A stretch of DNA of 64,000 bases from Posidonia oceanica (lineage: Eukaryota > Streptophyta > Magnoliopsida > Alismatales > Posidoniaceae), in NCBI GenBank assembly GCA_037176725.1, contig JAZBRS010000020.1, positions 58,556,001 to 58,620,000 on the forward strand. The letters run 5' to 3'. The notes beneath the pieces are model-generated. The model ran no database searches. It was not told the origin of the DNA and was given only the letters and a program-made list of their open reading frames with translations. Below, one piece after another: positions 20,960-33,240 of this stretch. Position 1 is the stretch's first letter; each line of letters begins with the position of its first letter. The position numbers were made by a program, and so were the translations under genes.

Positions 20960-21860
20960 CACGCAGAACAAGGTCTCCTGACTGGAAGCCTCTAGGCTGA
21001 ACCTTCTTCAAGTATGATCTGGCCATTCGCTTCTGGTAGCAGTGAGCATTATGCATAGCTTGCAGCTTGTGCTCATCAATAAGATTTAGTTGAACGCAGC
21101 GGTCTTCGACCCATTCTGCTTCTTCCAACTCAGCTTCCCGTAGGATCCGTAGTGACGGGATCTCTACTTCGATAGGCAACACCGCCTCCATGCCATACAC
21201 CAGAGAGTATGGGGTGGCTCCTGTTGAAGTCCGGACAGATGTCCTATATGCCCAGAGTGCGTAAGGAAGCTTGTCGTGCCAGTCCTTGTGAGTTTCCACC
21301 ATCTTTTTCAGGATCTTAACCAGGTTTTTATTGGTGGACTCTACTGCACCGTTCATCTGTGGCCGGTAAGGCGAGGATCTGTGGTGTTTGATGCTGAAGC
21401 TCTGCAGATAGTCTTTGATCCTCTTAGCAATGAAATTTGTGCCATTATCAGAGATGAGCGCATGCGGGACCCCATACCGAGCTATGATATTGTTTCTGAT
21501 AAACTTTTCCGTAGCCACAGTAGTTACTGTTTTGTAAGAGGCCGCTTCCACCCACTTGGTAAAGTAATCGATCACTACTAGAATGTAACGATGACCATTG
21601 GAAGCTACAGGGTGGATGGCGCCAATGACATCAATCCCCCAGGTGGAGAAGGGCCAAGGCGATGACATGCTATGCAATTCTTGTGAGGGTGCCCGAATGA
21701 AGTTACCATGCACTTGACAATTGTGGCATCTGCGCACAAACCAGCAATAGTCTGCTTCCATAGTTAGCCAAAAGTATCCTTAAAGCATTATCTTCTTGGC
21801 CAAGAGGACGTCGTTTATGTGCGGGCTGTAAGTCCCTGCATGCACTTGAAGCATCAGCAT
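20960..21860 (-). pseudogene. pol: Element B integrase, interrupted at its C-terminus
   Basis: The catalytic core has WGIDVIG, ISDNGTNF and NGAVES with DD35E spacing, so the three acidic residues are present. A TAA at 21780-21782 lies in the zinc-finger region at the same codon as the TAG in A. The frame is open from there to the break. The protein stops after GDLVLR, where it meets the LTR of A. About 45 C-terminal residues are missing compared with A. Confidence 0.85.
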
Positions 21861-23230
21861 GTCAGCCTCCGATTTGTTCAAGCAGCGCAGGAGCATTTGA
21901 TTGTATAATCTTCTGTACAACTGTCCCGCCCCTAATACATACTTTGACGCCAGACGCATCAGAGTTCTTTTATCTGCTGTTGAGGTACCGGGTGGAAAGC
22001 TGCCAGACTCCAGGAAAGCTTTTATGTCTTGATACCAGGGCTGCTCCTCTGCTGGATCTGCCTCTTCTATGTTCATGCAGTGTGCAGGCTGCTCTATGCG
22101 AGTAACAGATACATCCACTGTGCTGTCTTCAGGTATGCTGAGCCAGGATGCCAGGGTTGCCAACGCATCTGCATATGCGTTCCTTGCTCGGTTCATGTAT
22201 GCGAAGCGGATGCTCGCAAACTGTTCTATCAGCTTTAGCAGGTGTTCATGATATGGCAGTAGCTTTGGATCCTTTGTCTTCCAGTCGCCATTCACTTGAG
22301 AAATCACCAGCATGGTGTCGCCATGCACAAGCAGCTTCTGTACCTCATGCTCGAGGGCAACATTCAGTCCTAAGATGCATGCCTCATACTCTGCCTCGTT
22401 ATTGGTGCATCTAAAGCTCAGCTTCCTGGCAAAGGGAATCATCTGTCCCTAAGGTGTTGTCAGCACTGCGCCTATGCCTCGGCCTTTCTTGTTCACAACA
22501 CCATCAAAGTATAACTGCCACTGTTCCTGATCTTCAGAGTCTTTCTCTTCAGAGTCCTCCATTGCAAAGAGAATGTCTTCATCTGGGAACTATGTCTGGA
22601 GTGGATGGTATTCAGGCAGAGGGAACTCAGCAAGATGGTCTGCCATAGCTTGGCCCTTCATGGACTTCTGAGTGACAAAGGTGATGCCGTACTGAGACAG
22701 TAGCACCTGCCACTTAACACATCTGCCTACCATGGCCGGCTTCTGAAAGAGAAACTTGATAGGGTCATGCCGGCACAAGAGCTGAACTGGGTATGCCATC
22801 ATGTAATGCCTTAATTTCTGTGCGGCCCAGACAAGAGATAGGTAGGTCTTCTCTATTGTACTGTACCTAGCTTCGCATTCATTGAACTTCTTGCTCAGGT
22901 AATAAATGGCACGCTCCTTTCTACTTGACTCATCATGTTGGCACCCATGGAATGCTGTGTGGTAGAAAGGTAAAGAAGTAAGGGTCTCCCTGGTGTGGGG
23001 GGGACCAAGACAGGAGGCTTGATCAATAGCTGCTTGATCTTGGCAAATGCAGCCTGACACTCCTCGCTCCAATCAATCTGTGCATTCTTCTTCAGGAGCT
23101 TGAATATTGGCTCGCAGATGGGCGTAAGCTGTGCAATGAAGCGACTGATATATTGTAAATGCCCTAGCAGGCCCCTGACCTCCTTTTCAGTCCTAAGGGG
23201 TGGCATATCCATGATGGCTTTTGCCTTCAT
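21861..23230 (-). pseudogene. pol: Element B RNase H and archaeal-type RNase H (broken)
   Basis: The archaeal-type RNase H lies at about 22150-22530, with YFDG, NNEAEYEA, HGDTMLVIS and NAYADALA, so its acidic residues are kept. The preceding RT-linked RNase H (YYLSKKFNECEARYS near 22890) is split by frameshifts near 22930-22960 and a stop near 22450. The order is the same as in A. Confidence 0.82.
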
Positions 23231-24060
23231 CGGGTCCACTTCAATCCCCCCTTTGGCTAACAATGTAGCCCAGCAGTTTGCCAGAAGACACCTCGAATAC
23301 ACACTTATTGGGGTTGAGGCGTAGCTTATACTTTCTCAAACGGTCAAAGAGCTTTTTCAAACAGGCTAGGTGATCCTCATGCTCTTTGGTTTTAGCAATC
23401 ACATTATCTACATAGACCTCCACTTCTTGGTGCATGACGTCGTGGAACAGTGCAGTCATGGCCCTCTGATAGGTTGCGCCAGATTCTTCAGCCCAAACGG
23501 CATAACTTGGTAGCAGAAGACCCCCCAGGGGGTGATAAATGAAGTCTTTTCCATGTCTTCTTCTGCCATTTTGATCTGGTTATAATCGGAGAAGCCACCC
23601 ATGAAGGAGAGCATCTTGTGGCCTGCTATATTGTCGACTAGGACGTCAATGTGAGGCAATGGGAAATCGTCCTTAGGACTCGCCTTGTTCAGGTCCCTAT
23701 AGTCGATACAAATCTGGACTCGGCCATCTTTCTTGGGCACAGGTACAATGTTTGCCAGCCACTCAGGATAAAGGACAACCTTCAGGAAATTGAGTTTGTG
23801 CTATTTCATGATCTCTTCTTTGATCATAAGCAGCCACTGCAGTCGCCATCTTCTCAATTTCTGCTTTACTGGCTTGGCATCTGGATTCAAGGGCAGATTG
23901 TGCACCACTATCTCTACATCAAGGCCGACTATATCTTCATAGCTCCAGGCGAAGACATCCGCATACTCCTTCAGGAATGTGATAAACTCTGCTCGAGCCT
24001 GGGAGGACAGCTAGGCACTGATACGGACCTCTCTGACTTCCTCAGCTATGTCGATATTAA
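23231..24060 (-). pseudogene. pol: Element B reverse transcriptase (YVDN active site)
   Basis: Motifs CIDYRDLNKASPKDDFPLPH, FMGGFSDYNQI, FITPWG and the segment after it identify the palm. The catalytic box at 23403-23414 reads YVDN instead of YVDD, so the second active-site Asp is lost. The frame shifts near 23460 and again near 23270. The enzyme is inactive on two counts. Confidence 0.87.
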
Positions 24061-25700
24061 CAACCTCTGTTTCTTCTTCAACATGCAGGTTGGGGCCTTC
24101 TGGATCGTCATCATAGGGCCGGAACTTGGGCAATGGTTCATCAATCTCATCCTCACCTGTATCATCCTCCTCTCCATATGCAATAAGTTCTGAGAGGATC
24201 TCTTTCTCAAAAGAAGGGTTTGTGATGTCAAAAGAGTGTATATGTTCCGCTGCCTGGCCCCGGTGATGCTTCAGGATGGTCACGCTTACTCGAGTGTTCT
24301 TATAGCCTTGGTGCGCGACCTCCGTCCCGACAACTTCCTCTGCTTGCTCTGGCCTAACTGACTCTGCCAAGTGCTTTGTTACTGACTCCACTGATGGCCC
24401 TACTAATTCTGTCAATGACACTGCTGATGGCCCTACTACTAAGGCTGCTGATAACTCTGTTATTGATGCTGCTTTCAGCTCTATTGGCTCAGTTGCTGCT
24501 TGGACTGCTAATGCTTCCTCCTCCGCATCTTCTAGTGTACTTGTGGAGGGTATGCCAGACTAGTGGCTGATCTGGGCACTGCCGCTTGCTACACTGCCTG
24601 AGTGAGGCATGTGCTGCACAAACCACCTAGACCCGCCTTCTGGTTGCAGAGTAATGAACTCATCTAGTCTAGGGGAGTCCAACGGTGCTGAGTCTTCTTC
24701 TAAGACCATGATAGAGGCACGGTCTTCCTACAGATGAGGGTCCATAACCATGGCTTTCCCTTTCCTCTCCGCAGTTTGGTGCTCTGCCAGGTCCTCTGCT
24801 ATCGACTTGAGCTGTTCTTGATAAAGTAGCTCTAAGTCTCCCATCCATGAATTGACCTGGGCTTCTACCGCCACTCCTTCCTCCTCATCCATGGGTGAGT
24901 CGATGTAGTAGGCGCTTGGGGCCTGCAACTTTGGCCCAGCTGCTAGATGTATCACTGCCCTTGATATTTGCATTGTCCAGCTCGCGGGCGCGCCTGATTG
25001 CGGCAGCTTCAAGATCGGAGATCCAAACTGACTGGTCAGTGGGGCCGCAGATGGGTGCACTACCAAAGTCACTATTGCAGTTGGAGGGTAGGCAAAGGTG
25101 CTCTTCTGAGGACCCAAGGGTTGGGAGGCTGTGTTGCTCAACTGGACCTCCGCATTTGGTTGTGACAGTGAGGGTGTGGCCTTTGACGCCATGGGGGCCT
25201 GCCACGAGGGTTGCTATTTTACGGCAGGAAGATGTGTAGCGGACGACACTGGCTGCATTTTCTGTGATGCGGCTGCTAAAGTTGGCCGAGTCACGCTGCT
25301 GACTGAATTGACTGACTGTCCCTCCAGAGAGGGTGACAGCGGTACTAATGCGACTGCGACCACAGGTAGACTGCCTGACTGTGCCTGAAGGGGTGTCCCT
25401 GACTTCTGAGCTACCGTTGCTGCTAGTGCTTGTGATATAGATGTGGCTGCAGAAATGTGAAAGCTTGTCAGTGTTGCCACAGGGCCTGCTAAGTTGACTA
25501 CTGTATCTGTTGAGGGTAGGGCCAAACAAACTGACCGAGGTGCCTCCGTGCTGATCAGAGCTTTGCGACCAGTTGGGACTGCCTCTACTGCGCCAGACTG
25601 CTGCTCATCCGAGTAGTAGTCCTCAATGCAGACCCAATCTTCTACCGGCACCGCGGCTTGACTGTCAATCGATCCCAGAATACCTGCACTGGTGAAGTTA
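24061..25700 (-). pseudogene. pol: Element B acidic linker between protease and reverse transcriptase
   Basis: The stretch is rich in Ala, Ser, Thr and Glu and matches 4838-6430 of A in its conserved end (EVAHRGYKNTRVSVTILK-like, SFEKEILSELIAYGEEDD). It is split into several frames. No fold is recognised. The linker is unusually long, about 500 residues. Confidence 0.7.
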
Positions 25701-26960
25701 GTGAGGTTCCTAGGGATGACCGCCTTCTGATCCTTCAACTGAAAGCAGTCATCTTCGTTGGGCTTGGGCTCATAACCAAGGCCTTCTGATTTCCTCCGCT
25801 CCACTGCTACGATCGGCTCTACGATCCCCTGACCGTGACACCCAAGCGGTGTACCCTTAACGTAACCCCATCTGTGGCATACATTCTCGACCATTCGAAA
25901 GGGGTTATTGTGAATGGCCAAGGAGTTGACGCGTTCAAGATCAGGAATGAAGTTAACCGGCTCACACTGATTAACGCGATACAAAGCATTGGAGGTTTTA
26001 GGGTCAAAAGGGATGGTTTGTGAAGAGACAGGGGAGATTGCCTCGATTCGCTCCTTCTCAAAGTTCTCTGCCATGACGACAATGACATCATCATCGTGGT
26101 GGTACTTTATCATGCGATGGAGGGTCGAGGGAAGGACCTGATGCTTGTGGAGCCAAGGGTGCCCAAGTAGGAAGTTAAAGTTTGGCTTCAAGTCGACGAC
26201 ATAGAATTCTACATCGAATATGACTGGGCCAATGGCAAGAGGAATAATCAGGATCCCTAGAGCGTCATGGTGGGTATTGTCAAAAGCTATCATTCCTTTT
26301 ACGGCTGGTGTGATATCCTCGGCTTTGAATCCGAGCTTTGTTATAGTACGCAAAGGGCAGACATTAAGGCTTGACCCGTTATCAACCAGCGTGAGAGGAA
26401 TGCGAAAGTTTTTGAATTGAACCGTGACGAACAAGGGTTGGTTGTGATTAATCCCCGCCGGAGGTAGTTCATCACTAGTAAAAGAGATGATCTGAGACTC
26501 CACAATCATCCCTACCATGCTTTCTAAGGCTGAAGGCTCAATAGACTGGGACACACGAGCAGCTTGGAACACATGAAGAAAAGCTTCGTGGTGTTCGGCA
26601 GAGGTGTGAATCAGGTCCCAGATGGAAATGTCAGCTATAACCTTCTTAAATTGGGAAGTTATGTCAACCTTAGGTTGGTTCTTCTTGGTAGGAGGAAGGG
26701 TAGCTTTGGTGGCAAGCTCTAAGGGGACAATCATGGGGGATTGGCTAAAGGCCTGGCTTGCTATAGGTTGGGCAGAGGTTTGGCTTACTACAGGTTAGCT
26801 AGAGGCCTGGTCTGCTATGGGTTGGCTAGAGGGTGGGGGCATAGCAGGTTCTGGGTAGTTTGGCCTAACTACCGGTGCTGGGGGTCTATAGACCCTCCCT
26901 GATCGCGTTACTTCCACACACATTTATGTGGCGTAACTGTAAGGTACACGATGGGTGTCT
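25701..26960 (-). pseudogene. pro: Element B aspartic protease region
   Basis: A 506-codon open stretch (26734 down to 25214) contains the full protease. The active-site loop VDNGSSLNVCP (DNG near 26376-26384) and LLGHPWLHKHQ are present. The frame is unbroken here, unlike in A, and runs into the start of the linker. It is the longest intact piece of B's pol. Confidence 0.82.
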
Positions 26961-29600
26961 TGAGTTAAGTCAATAACCACAGGAGCACGTGCTGCGAGCA
27001 CGGGAGGGGCTGTAGGGGGTGCCTACTAGATACTGAGGAGAGAGGTAAGGTTGTTGGGGAGGGAAGGCAAGGGTTGGTTGAGGTCTGTCTAAAAGGTGTA
27101 CAAGGGATCCTAACTGAGGCCGTCCTAAGAGATGGACAGGAGATCTAGGCTGGGCCCTAGCTAGGAGGTGTATAAGGGATTGAGCCTGAGGAAGCACAGC
27201 AAGGGGCGCGAAGGGGCGCTCCAGCCTGGCACGCGGTCGGATCATGTGAACTCCCGACTCAGAGCCGGCAACAACCGCAAGATAAAGATCTACAGAAAAA
27301 GGCTCAGAGATATCAGAGATGAGATCAGAAGGGTCTACCACAGATGCAGTAGGCCTAGAAGGGAAAAGAGAGTGAATACCTGAGGTTCCCGCCCCTCCCG
27401 GATAAGAGTGCTCCGGTAGAGGTTGGCGGATGATGCCAGAATGAGGGGGAACAGATGAAAGAGCAGATGCATGAGTGGATGCCTCGTGCATGTCGATCAC
27501 AATCGTTCCCGATTCGATCAAGTCCTAAATAGCATTCCGCAGGGTGAAGCAATTGTCCGTCGAGTGCCCGACACTTCGATGGAAATTGAAAAAGAGGTTC
27601 GCCTTATACCAATGCAGCAAGGGATTTGGGGGCGGGTGAACCTCCAGGAATCTCAGGAGCGATGCAACCTTTGGCAAGATGGCCGTGAGCGGTTCCACTA
27701 GTGGGACGAACTTCCGCTTCTTAGTGGGTGGCCTTCTTTGCCTCGGGTATGAGCTTTGCTGAACCAGTGCGGTGGGATAGACCGGTCTAGCAGTGGTAGT
27801 GATCTGTGGTGTGGGTGAATTCCTAGGTGTAGGAGCATACACCATCTGAGCTGGGGCAAGCCAGGACGGTAGGTGAACAGGCGCAGTAGGAGAATCGACG
27901 AATGCAACAACGGTCTTCGGAGAGTCTTTCTTCTTGGGACGATTGTTGCTGCTACCGCTGTTGTTGTTGGAGGTGCTGCTGTTGGCACTGTTACTACTGA
28001 TCGTGGCTTGCTTAGCGAACGCAGAGAGAGCAGGGAAGTTGCCACTCCGCAAAAAACTCTCCACGCACGCTCCAGCTCGGATTAGTGCTGCAAAAGTAGT
28101 GACAGGTTGAATGCTAAGCAGTGCCCTGAGAGATGGTTGTGCCCCCTTGATAATGATCTCAATAGACTCCTCGTCAGAGGGTCTATCTCAAACTTGTGAA
28201 GCAAGGGCACGTTAGTGGCTGACGTACTCCCCGAACGGCTTACTGGGATTCTGCTTGGTTGCGATCAGGTCCGCGTGCTTTGGGACCAGATCGAGGTTGA
28301 AGGAATATTGTTCCAGGAATGCCTGACTGAGGTCGTTCCAAGTCTTGATGGCTGACATATCAAGCGACGTGAACCACTTGAGTGCTGGCCCGATCAAGCT
28401 CTTCTAGAACAAGCGGATCAGCAACCTCTCGTCAGCCTGAAGCTGAGCGAGATCACCGTAATACGCCTTCAGATGTGCTACGGGACAGCCCCTACCATTA
28501 TATTTGTCGAAGTCCGGGATTTTAAACTTCGGAGGGAGTACCACCTTTGGAAAGCAACAGAGGTCCTGGAACTGGTAGATCTGGTGCTCAGTACCCTACA
28601 CTAGTCGTAGTGCCTTCTCCAACACGTCCATCCTATTATTGATGGGGTCTAGATTTGCTACCATAGGAGAGGGATCGGCAGGGATAATGAGCACATACGT
28701 CGAATGGGTCGCACCTAAGTGCTCTTCCGGATCTACCATAGCGTCGCCTGGTGGAGCAACGGGATAGCCGACGTATCCATGCACTGGAATAGTGTATGCA
28801 GGAATGTATGCAGGGTTCTGGGCCTGATGCAAGGGAGGAGGGTAAATAACATGCTGTGCTGTGGAAGGTGTAGAGTGCTGGAGCACCAGTTGCTGCCTAG
28901 GCAGGGTGCTAGACAGCGAGCCAGTGGGGTACTGTGCTCCAGCCAACCCAAAGGACTGGCCACTAGGGGGCGGAGGTGCATGCTGTGCTATGTGTTGTGC
29001 TGTGGGAGGCGGCAATCGGGCCCCCATCGTCAGAACCGTGAGCAGTTGAGACAATGGTCGAGGCAGAGGTGTAGCAGCAAATGCATGATATGCAGGAACT
29101 GGCCGCAAGGGAACCTCAGAAGCGACAGGAGTGAAGGAGGGACGAACCAATAGAGCCATGCCCTGCAGTCTCTGGGCGAGCTCCATCAGGTGCTGGTACT
29201 GTGCCTCAGGCATCCCGTCAGCGGGAACGTTGAAGTGCAGTGCCGACAAGGGTTGAGAAGCAAGTGGCACGGACACAGACTGTCCGGGAGGAACAGGTCC
29301 TACAGTAAGAGTCGCAGCAGCGGTAGAAGGGATGTCAATGGTGACGTATCCCTGGGAAGGAGGGGCCAAAGGTGTCTCCGGAATGCGAGTAACGGTCATC
29401 AAGATGGACTCGGCGATCGGATCCAGAGGGACAGATGCTTGCCAATGTCCCAGGACGAACTGAGATACCAGAGGCGTCAGGAGGGGAAACCCTGGTGTCA
29501 GAGGAGGCACAAAGGAAACTGAAGGAGCAACCGGAGGGGCTGAAGCGGAAACACCCTCCATGACAAGAGTAAAATGAGGCTCACTAATGTACTGGGCCAT
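26961..29600 (-). pseudogene. gag: Element B gag (broken, zinc knuckle lost)
   Basis: The start is the ATG at 29600-29598 (MAQY). The first 334 codons are open to a TAG at 28596, a CAG in A. Further stops lie at about 28404, 28212 (TAA, same codon as the TAG at 2263 in A), 28188 and 27525. The Gag domain covers about 28130-28560. The zinc-knuckle-like motif near 27560-27600 has Phe in place of its first Cys, so it should not bind zinc. Confidence 0.83.
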
Positions 29601-30910
29601 TGCTGACCGAGAGCGCGTGAGGATAGGGCTGCGACAGGGATGAAGAGGGCGAGTCCTAGTAGGAGCTATCGTCGCAAAGGCAGATAGCTTAGAAGGAGAA
29701 TGGTCGCGAACAAAGGTCGCAACAGGGGTGTCAGTAGGGGACAGTACTCAAGCTCCAGCAAGGGAACTCGCTTACCAATCACTGTTGACACAAACAGAAA
29801 CAAATAGGGATTAGAAACTGAAAGAAAGATGCAAATGAGTTAAGTTAAATGGCATGAATGATATGTATGCTTTCTCGCATACTCTCCCTCACCAATCTAG
29901 TGTATCCTAGTAGGTAGCCTACTTCGAGTACTCACAAGTGTATGGGTCATTGACTCAGGTCAGAAAAAGCAAGTCCCCTGTCCAACTCCTAGCCAAAGCT
30001 GAGGTAATAACAGGGTAGTGCGTTGGTGGCCCTAACCCCACCAAAGCGTGGGTAGTACCCTCCAGTAGCATCAATAGGACCCCTGGACAAGGGAGGACAG
30101 ACCGACTGACTTGGGCCACGCCAAAAGCAATGGAACAAGAAGTCGGGACCGTCCTTCGCAGACTAATAGGTGGACTTAGATAAGAGGATGCATGCCCTAT
30201 ATGATGCTTATGCAAATGCTTAGAGTTTTTTATCTTGCGTGTTTTATTAACTCAAAGGGGGTGCAGGTTTGTTTGAAGTCTCTAGTTGCTCCTAGAACTT
30301 CTTTCTACTTGCCATTTTTAGTTAGCCACAGGGAAAGCAATCAGTCTCTACTAACCTAGGCATGGCATGTGCAAAAGGGAAGAAAATCAGCCAAATATGG
30401 CAAGCAAACAACATACATCACTACACAAGGCAAGTGCAAGGCATGTGTAGGTGTTTGTGAGCATGATACTGAAGGGAAAGCATTCATCATGTCAAAAGGC
30501 ATATATACAGGGCATATGCGTGTGTAGTGACATAGCAAGTGTGTAAAAGAAGCATCCATCACTCAAAAAGCATGTATTGTTGCCAAACAAATATGTAGAC
30601 ATGCATTATGCAAGAAATAAAGCAGTAATAAGCAAATAAGATAAAGAAGGTAAAGACAGGTAAGCTGTAAAGCAAATAAGAGCAGAAGCAAAGAATAACG
30701 CAGGCAAACAAACAAAAGAGACAAAGCAGGGCAAGGCAAAGCAAATGCTAGGGTGAAGCAGGTGCAAAACCTAAGCAGAGTAGCCATAAGGTGACTCGCT
30801 AGGAGTTGGCACAGAGGAACAAACAAAATAGGCAAAAGAGGCAGACAAAGGTAAGCAAAGATGCAAAAGCGGGCGAGCGAAAAGCTAGAAGTGAAAGCCA
30901 GAGTTTAGTT
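29601..30910 (-). other. 5' leader of element B
   Basis: No gene is supported. About 870 bases align with the leader of A (1-877). The 440 bases nearest the primer-binding site have no counterpart in the window. They contain runs of GCAAATAAG-like words on the + strand near 30600-30760. Confidence 0.65.
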
Positions 30911-30928
30911 TCCCTAGCAGAGTCACCA
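30911..30928 (-). promoter_or_regulatory. Primer-binding site of element B
   Basis: On the minus strand the sequence TGGTGACTCTGCTAGGGA starts two bases after the LTR end. It begins with TGG, as needed to pair with a tRNA CCA end. Tat/Ogre elements often use a tRNA-Arg type primer, and this resembles those sites, but I could not align a tRNA here. Confidence 0.65.
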
Positions 30929-31619
30929 CTATAGTAATCTCAGTGTTCAAATCGTCCATGCACACTGCCAAAGCTCGCGTGCACCGATCAGAATCAGGTT
31001 CACTATTAGTGGCTGTGTCCGAGAAGGAAGACTTAACTCAAAAACACTTAAAAAAAGAGAGAAAAGGAAAGAAAAGAAGAAGATAAGACAAATCAGAGTC
31101 GCCACCGTGTCTATTAAGTCAGGAGACAAGGGAAACCAGGGAAATGCGTGAATAAACACACAAAACCAAGCAAAAGATGCAATGTAATGCAATGCAAAAG
31201 AAATGAGATGCAAATGATATGACTCATGCCTAGGATAAGGGCAATATGGTCATTACGGGCCAAGAGAAAGGGCAAGGACTCCGGTTATGTGTGGGGAAGG
31301 TGTTAGGCACCCTCGACACGCCCGAGAATCGGTCTTTCTAGGCTTACGCTCGCATATGCAGGGAAATGCAGACTTTGAATGCCTAAGTGACATGAATGCC
31401 TAATTAGATGCTCAAAGGTGTGCTCTAAGTGATGAAATGCGTGCAAGGAATTAAACGTGCAATCTAAGCACTCAGCAACGCTGTCTGTGTTCCGAACTGG
31501 GTGAACCCTGGTTCGTGAGAACTCCAAGCAGTAAGCATCACTGCCCTAATGCAAATGCAAGCGATAAAATAAAACATCGGTAAGATCAGGCAATGCGGGC
31601 GACATGCAAGAGAAAACAT

Positions 31620-31990
31620 CGTAAAACACGCAAAACGGTGCAAGAAACGAAAGTCGGTACACAAAATGATGAAAGAAACAGAGTAGGCACGTAAAACGGT
31701 GCGAGAAACAAAGCAAGCAAGCAAAACGATACAAAAACAAAGCAGACACGCAAAATAGTGCAAGAAACAGAGCGGGCACGCAAAACGGTGCAAGAAACAA
31801 AGTCGACATGCAAAACAGTGCAAGAAACAAAGCAGGCATGCAAAACGGTGCCAAAAACAAAGCAAGCATGCAAAATGGGTCAAGAAACAAAGCCAGCATG
31901 CAAAACGGTGTAAGAAACAAAGCCAGCAAGTAAAACGGTGCAAGAAACAAAGCCGGCACGCAAAACGGTGCAAGGAACAACCGAAACAAA
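31620..31990 (-). repeat. 30-bp tandem repeat in LTR B (about 12 copies)
   Basis: On the + strand the unit is GCAAAACGGTGCAAGAAACA plus about ten bases, with an exact 30-base step at many places (for example 31811 and 31841). Three long minus-strand frames arise because 30 is a multiple of three. Confidence 0.88.
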
Positions 31991-32880
31991 ACATCGAAAA
32001 GCCATGCAGATGCAAATGTAAAACATGTGAAGGAGGAGAGCAAGAAAAGTAAGGAGAGGCAAGCAGTGTAAGTGTGAGAACAAACACTACTTAAGGACCA
32101 CACAATGCAGGTGTGAAGACCTACAAAGGGGAAAGGAAGCATGTGGAGGGATCACCACTATTCTGTGACTGTTTCCCACCAAAGTGTCCAACAATATGTC
32201 TCGCATGCTGCTAAAAGCTCACGGTGCAATCGGATTATGGAAAAAGGGGGAAGAAGGTCGCAATCAGTAGTGAATCCAAGGAAAACTCAACCCAAAGACA
32301 CCCAGAGTACGCAAAAAGAGGGAATAGAATTGATAAGCGAGAAGAGGAAGTCCTAATCTATATGCTCGGAAAGCGTGATGTGAAAACAACGCATGTAATG
32401 CAAAGGATGTGCAAAAGATGTTGTGCAGGAGTTCAGAAGGACTTACCTTGGAAATCTAAAGCCTGATCAGCGATGAACTTGGTCAGCATAAGAGTGCGCT
32501 CCACTAGGGTGGCCCAGGTAACTTGGTTGTGAAGATTTGGCGGTGATCGGAAGATATCCAGGCTTCAAGGCAGAAGGCCCAAGGGCCAGGGGAAAAGAAG
32601 GGATCTAAGTGTAAAAGGGATCCTAGGGGTGTGCAAAACAGGTCCTCCCACATACATGGGAGCTAAATGTGCTTAAAAGTGTGCAAAAAAGCTAAGTGCA
32701 ATGATGCATGGGTGCAATGCATGCAAGAATGCAAAAAAGGACCTAAGTGTGATGTTTTAGAAAAGTTAAGGACCTATATGCAATGTTTTTGAAAAGTTGA
32801 GGGTCTAGATGCAAATAAAATAAAATGCAGGGTCTGAAATGCAATTTAATAAGGTAAAGATGCAATTAAATGATTTTTCT

Positions 32881-33240
32881 AAACATGTAGAGGACGAAAG
32901 TGCAATTTTAAATCATGTAGGGGCTAAAATGTAATTTTATAAGGAAAAATATGTAGTTAAATGATTTTTATAAACATGTAGAGGACTAAAATGCAATTTT
33001 AAATCATGCAGGCGCTAAAATGCAATTTTATAAGGTAAAATATGCTGGTAAATGATTTTTGTAAACATGCAGAGGACTAAAATGCAATTTTAAATCATGC
33101 CGGGTCTAAAATGTAATTTTATATGGTAAAATATGCTATTAAATGATTTTTGTAAACAAGCAGAGGACTAAAATGCAATTTTAAATCATGTAGGGGCTAA
33201 AATGCAATTTTATAAGGAAAAAATGCAAATAAATGATGCT
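32881..33240 (-). repeat. 91-bp tandem repeat in LTR B (about 4 copies)
   Basis: The landmark AAACATGTAGAGGAC recurs at 32881, 32972, 33063 and 33154, a step of exactly 91. The same repeat appears at 63821 and 63912 in the last LTR. Confidence 0.9.

Noticed and set aside
31464..32142. Phe/Cys/Leu-rich ORFs of about 200 codons on the minus strand
   Set aside because: They translate the 30-bp repeat of LTR B in all three frames, and the diverged array in A does not keep any one frame.
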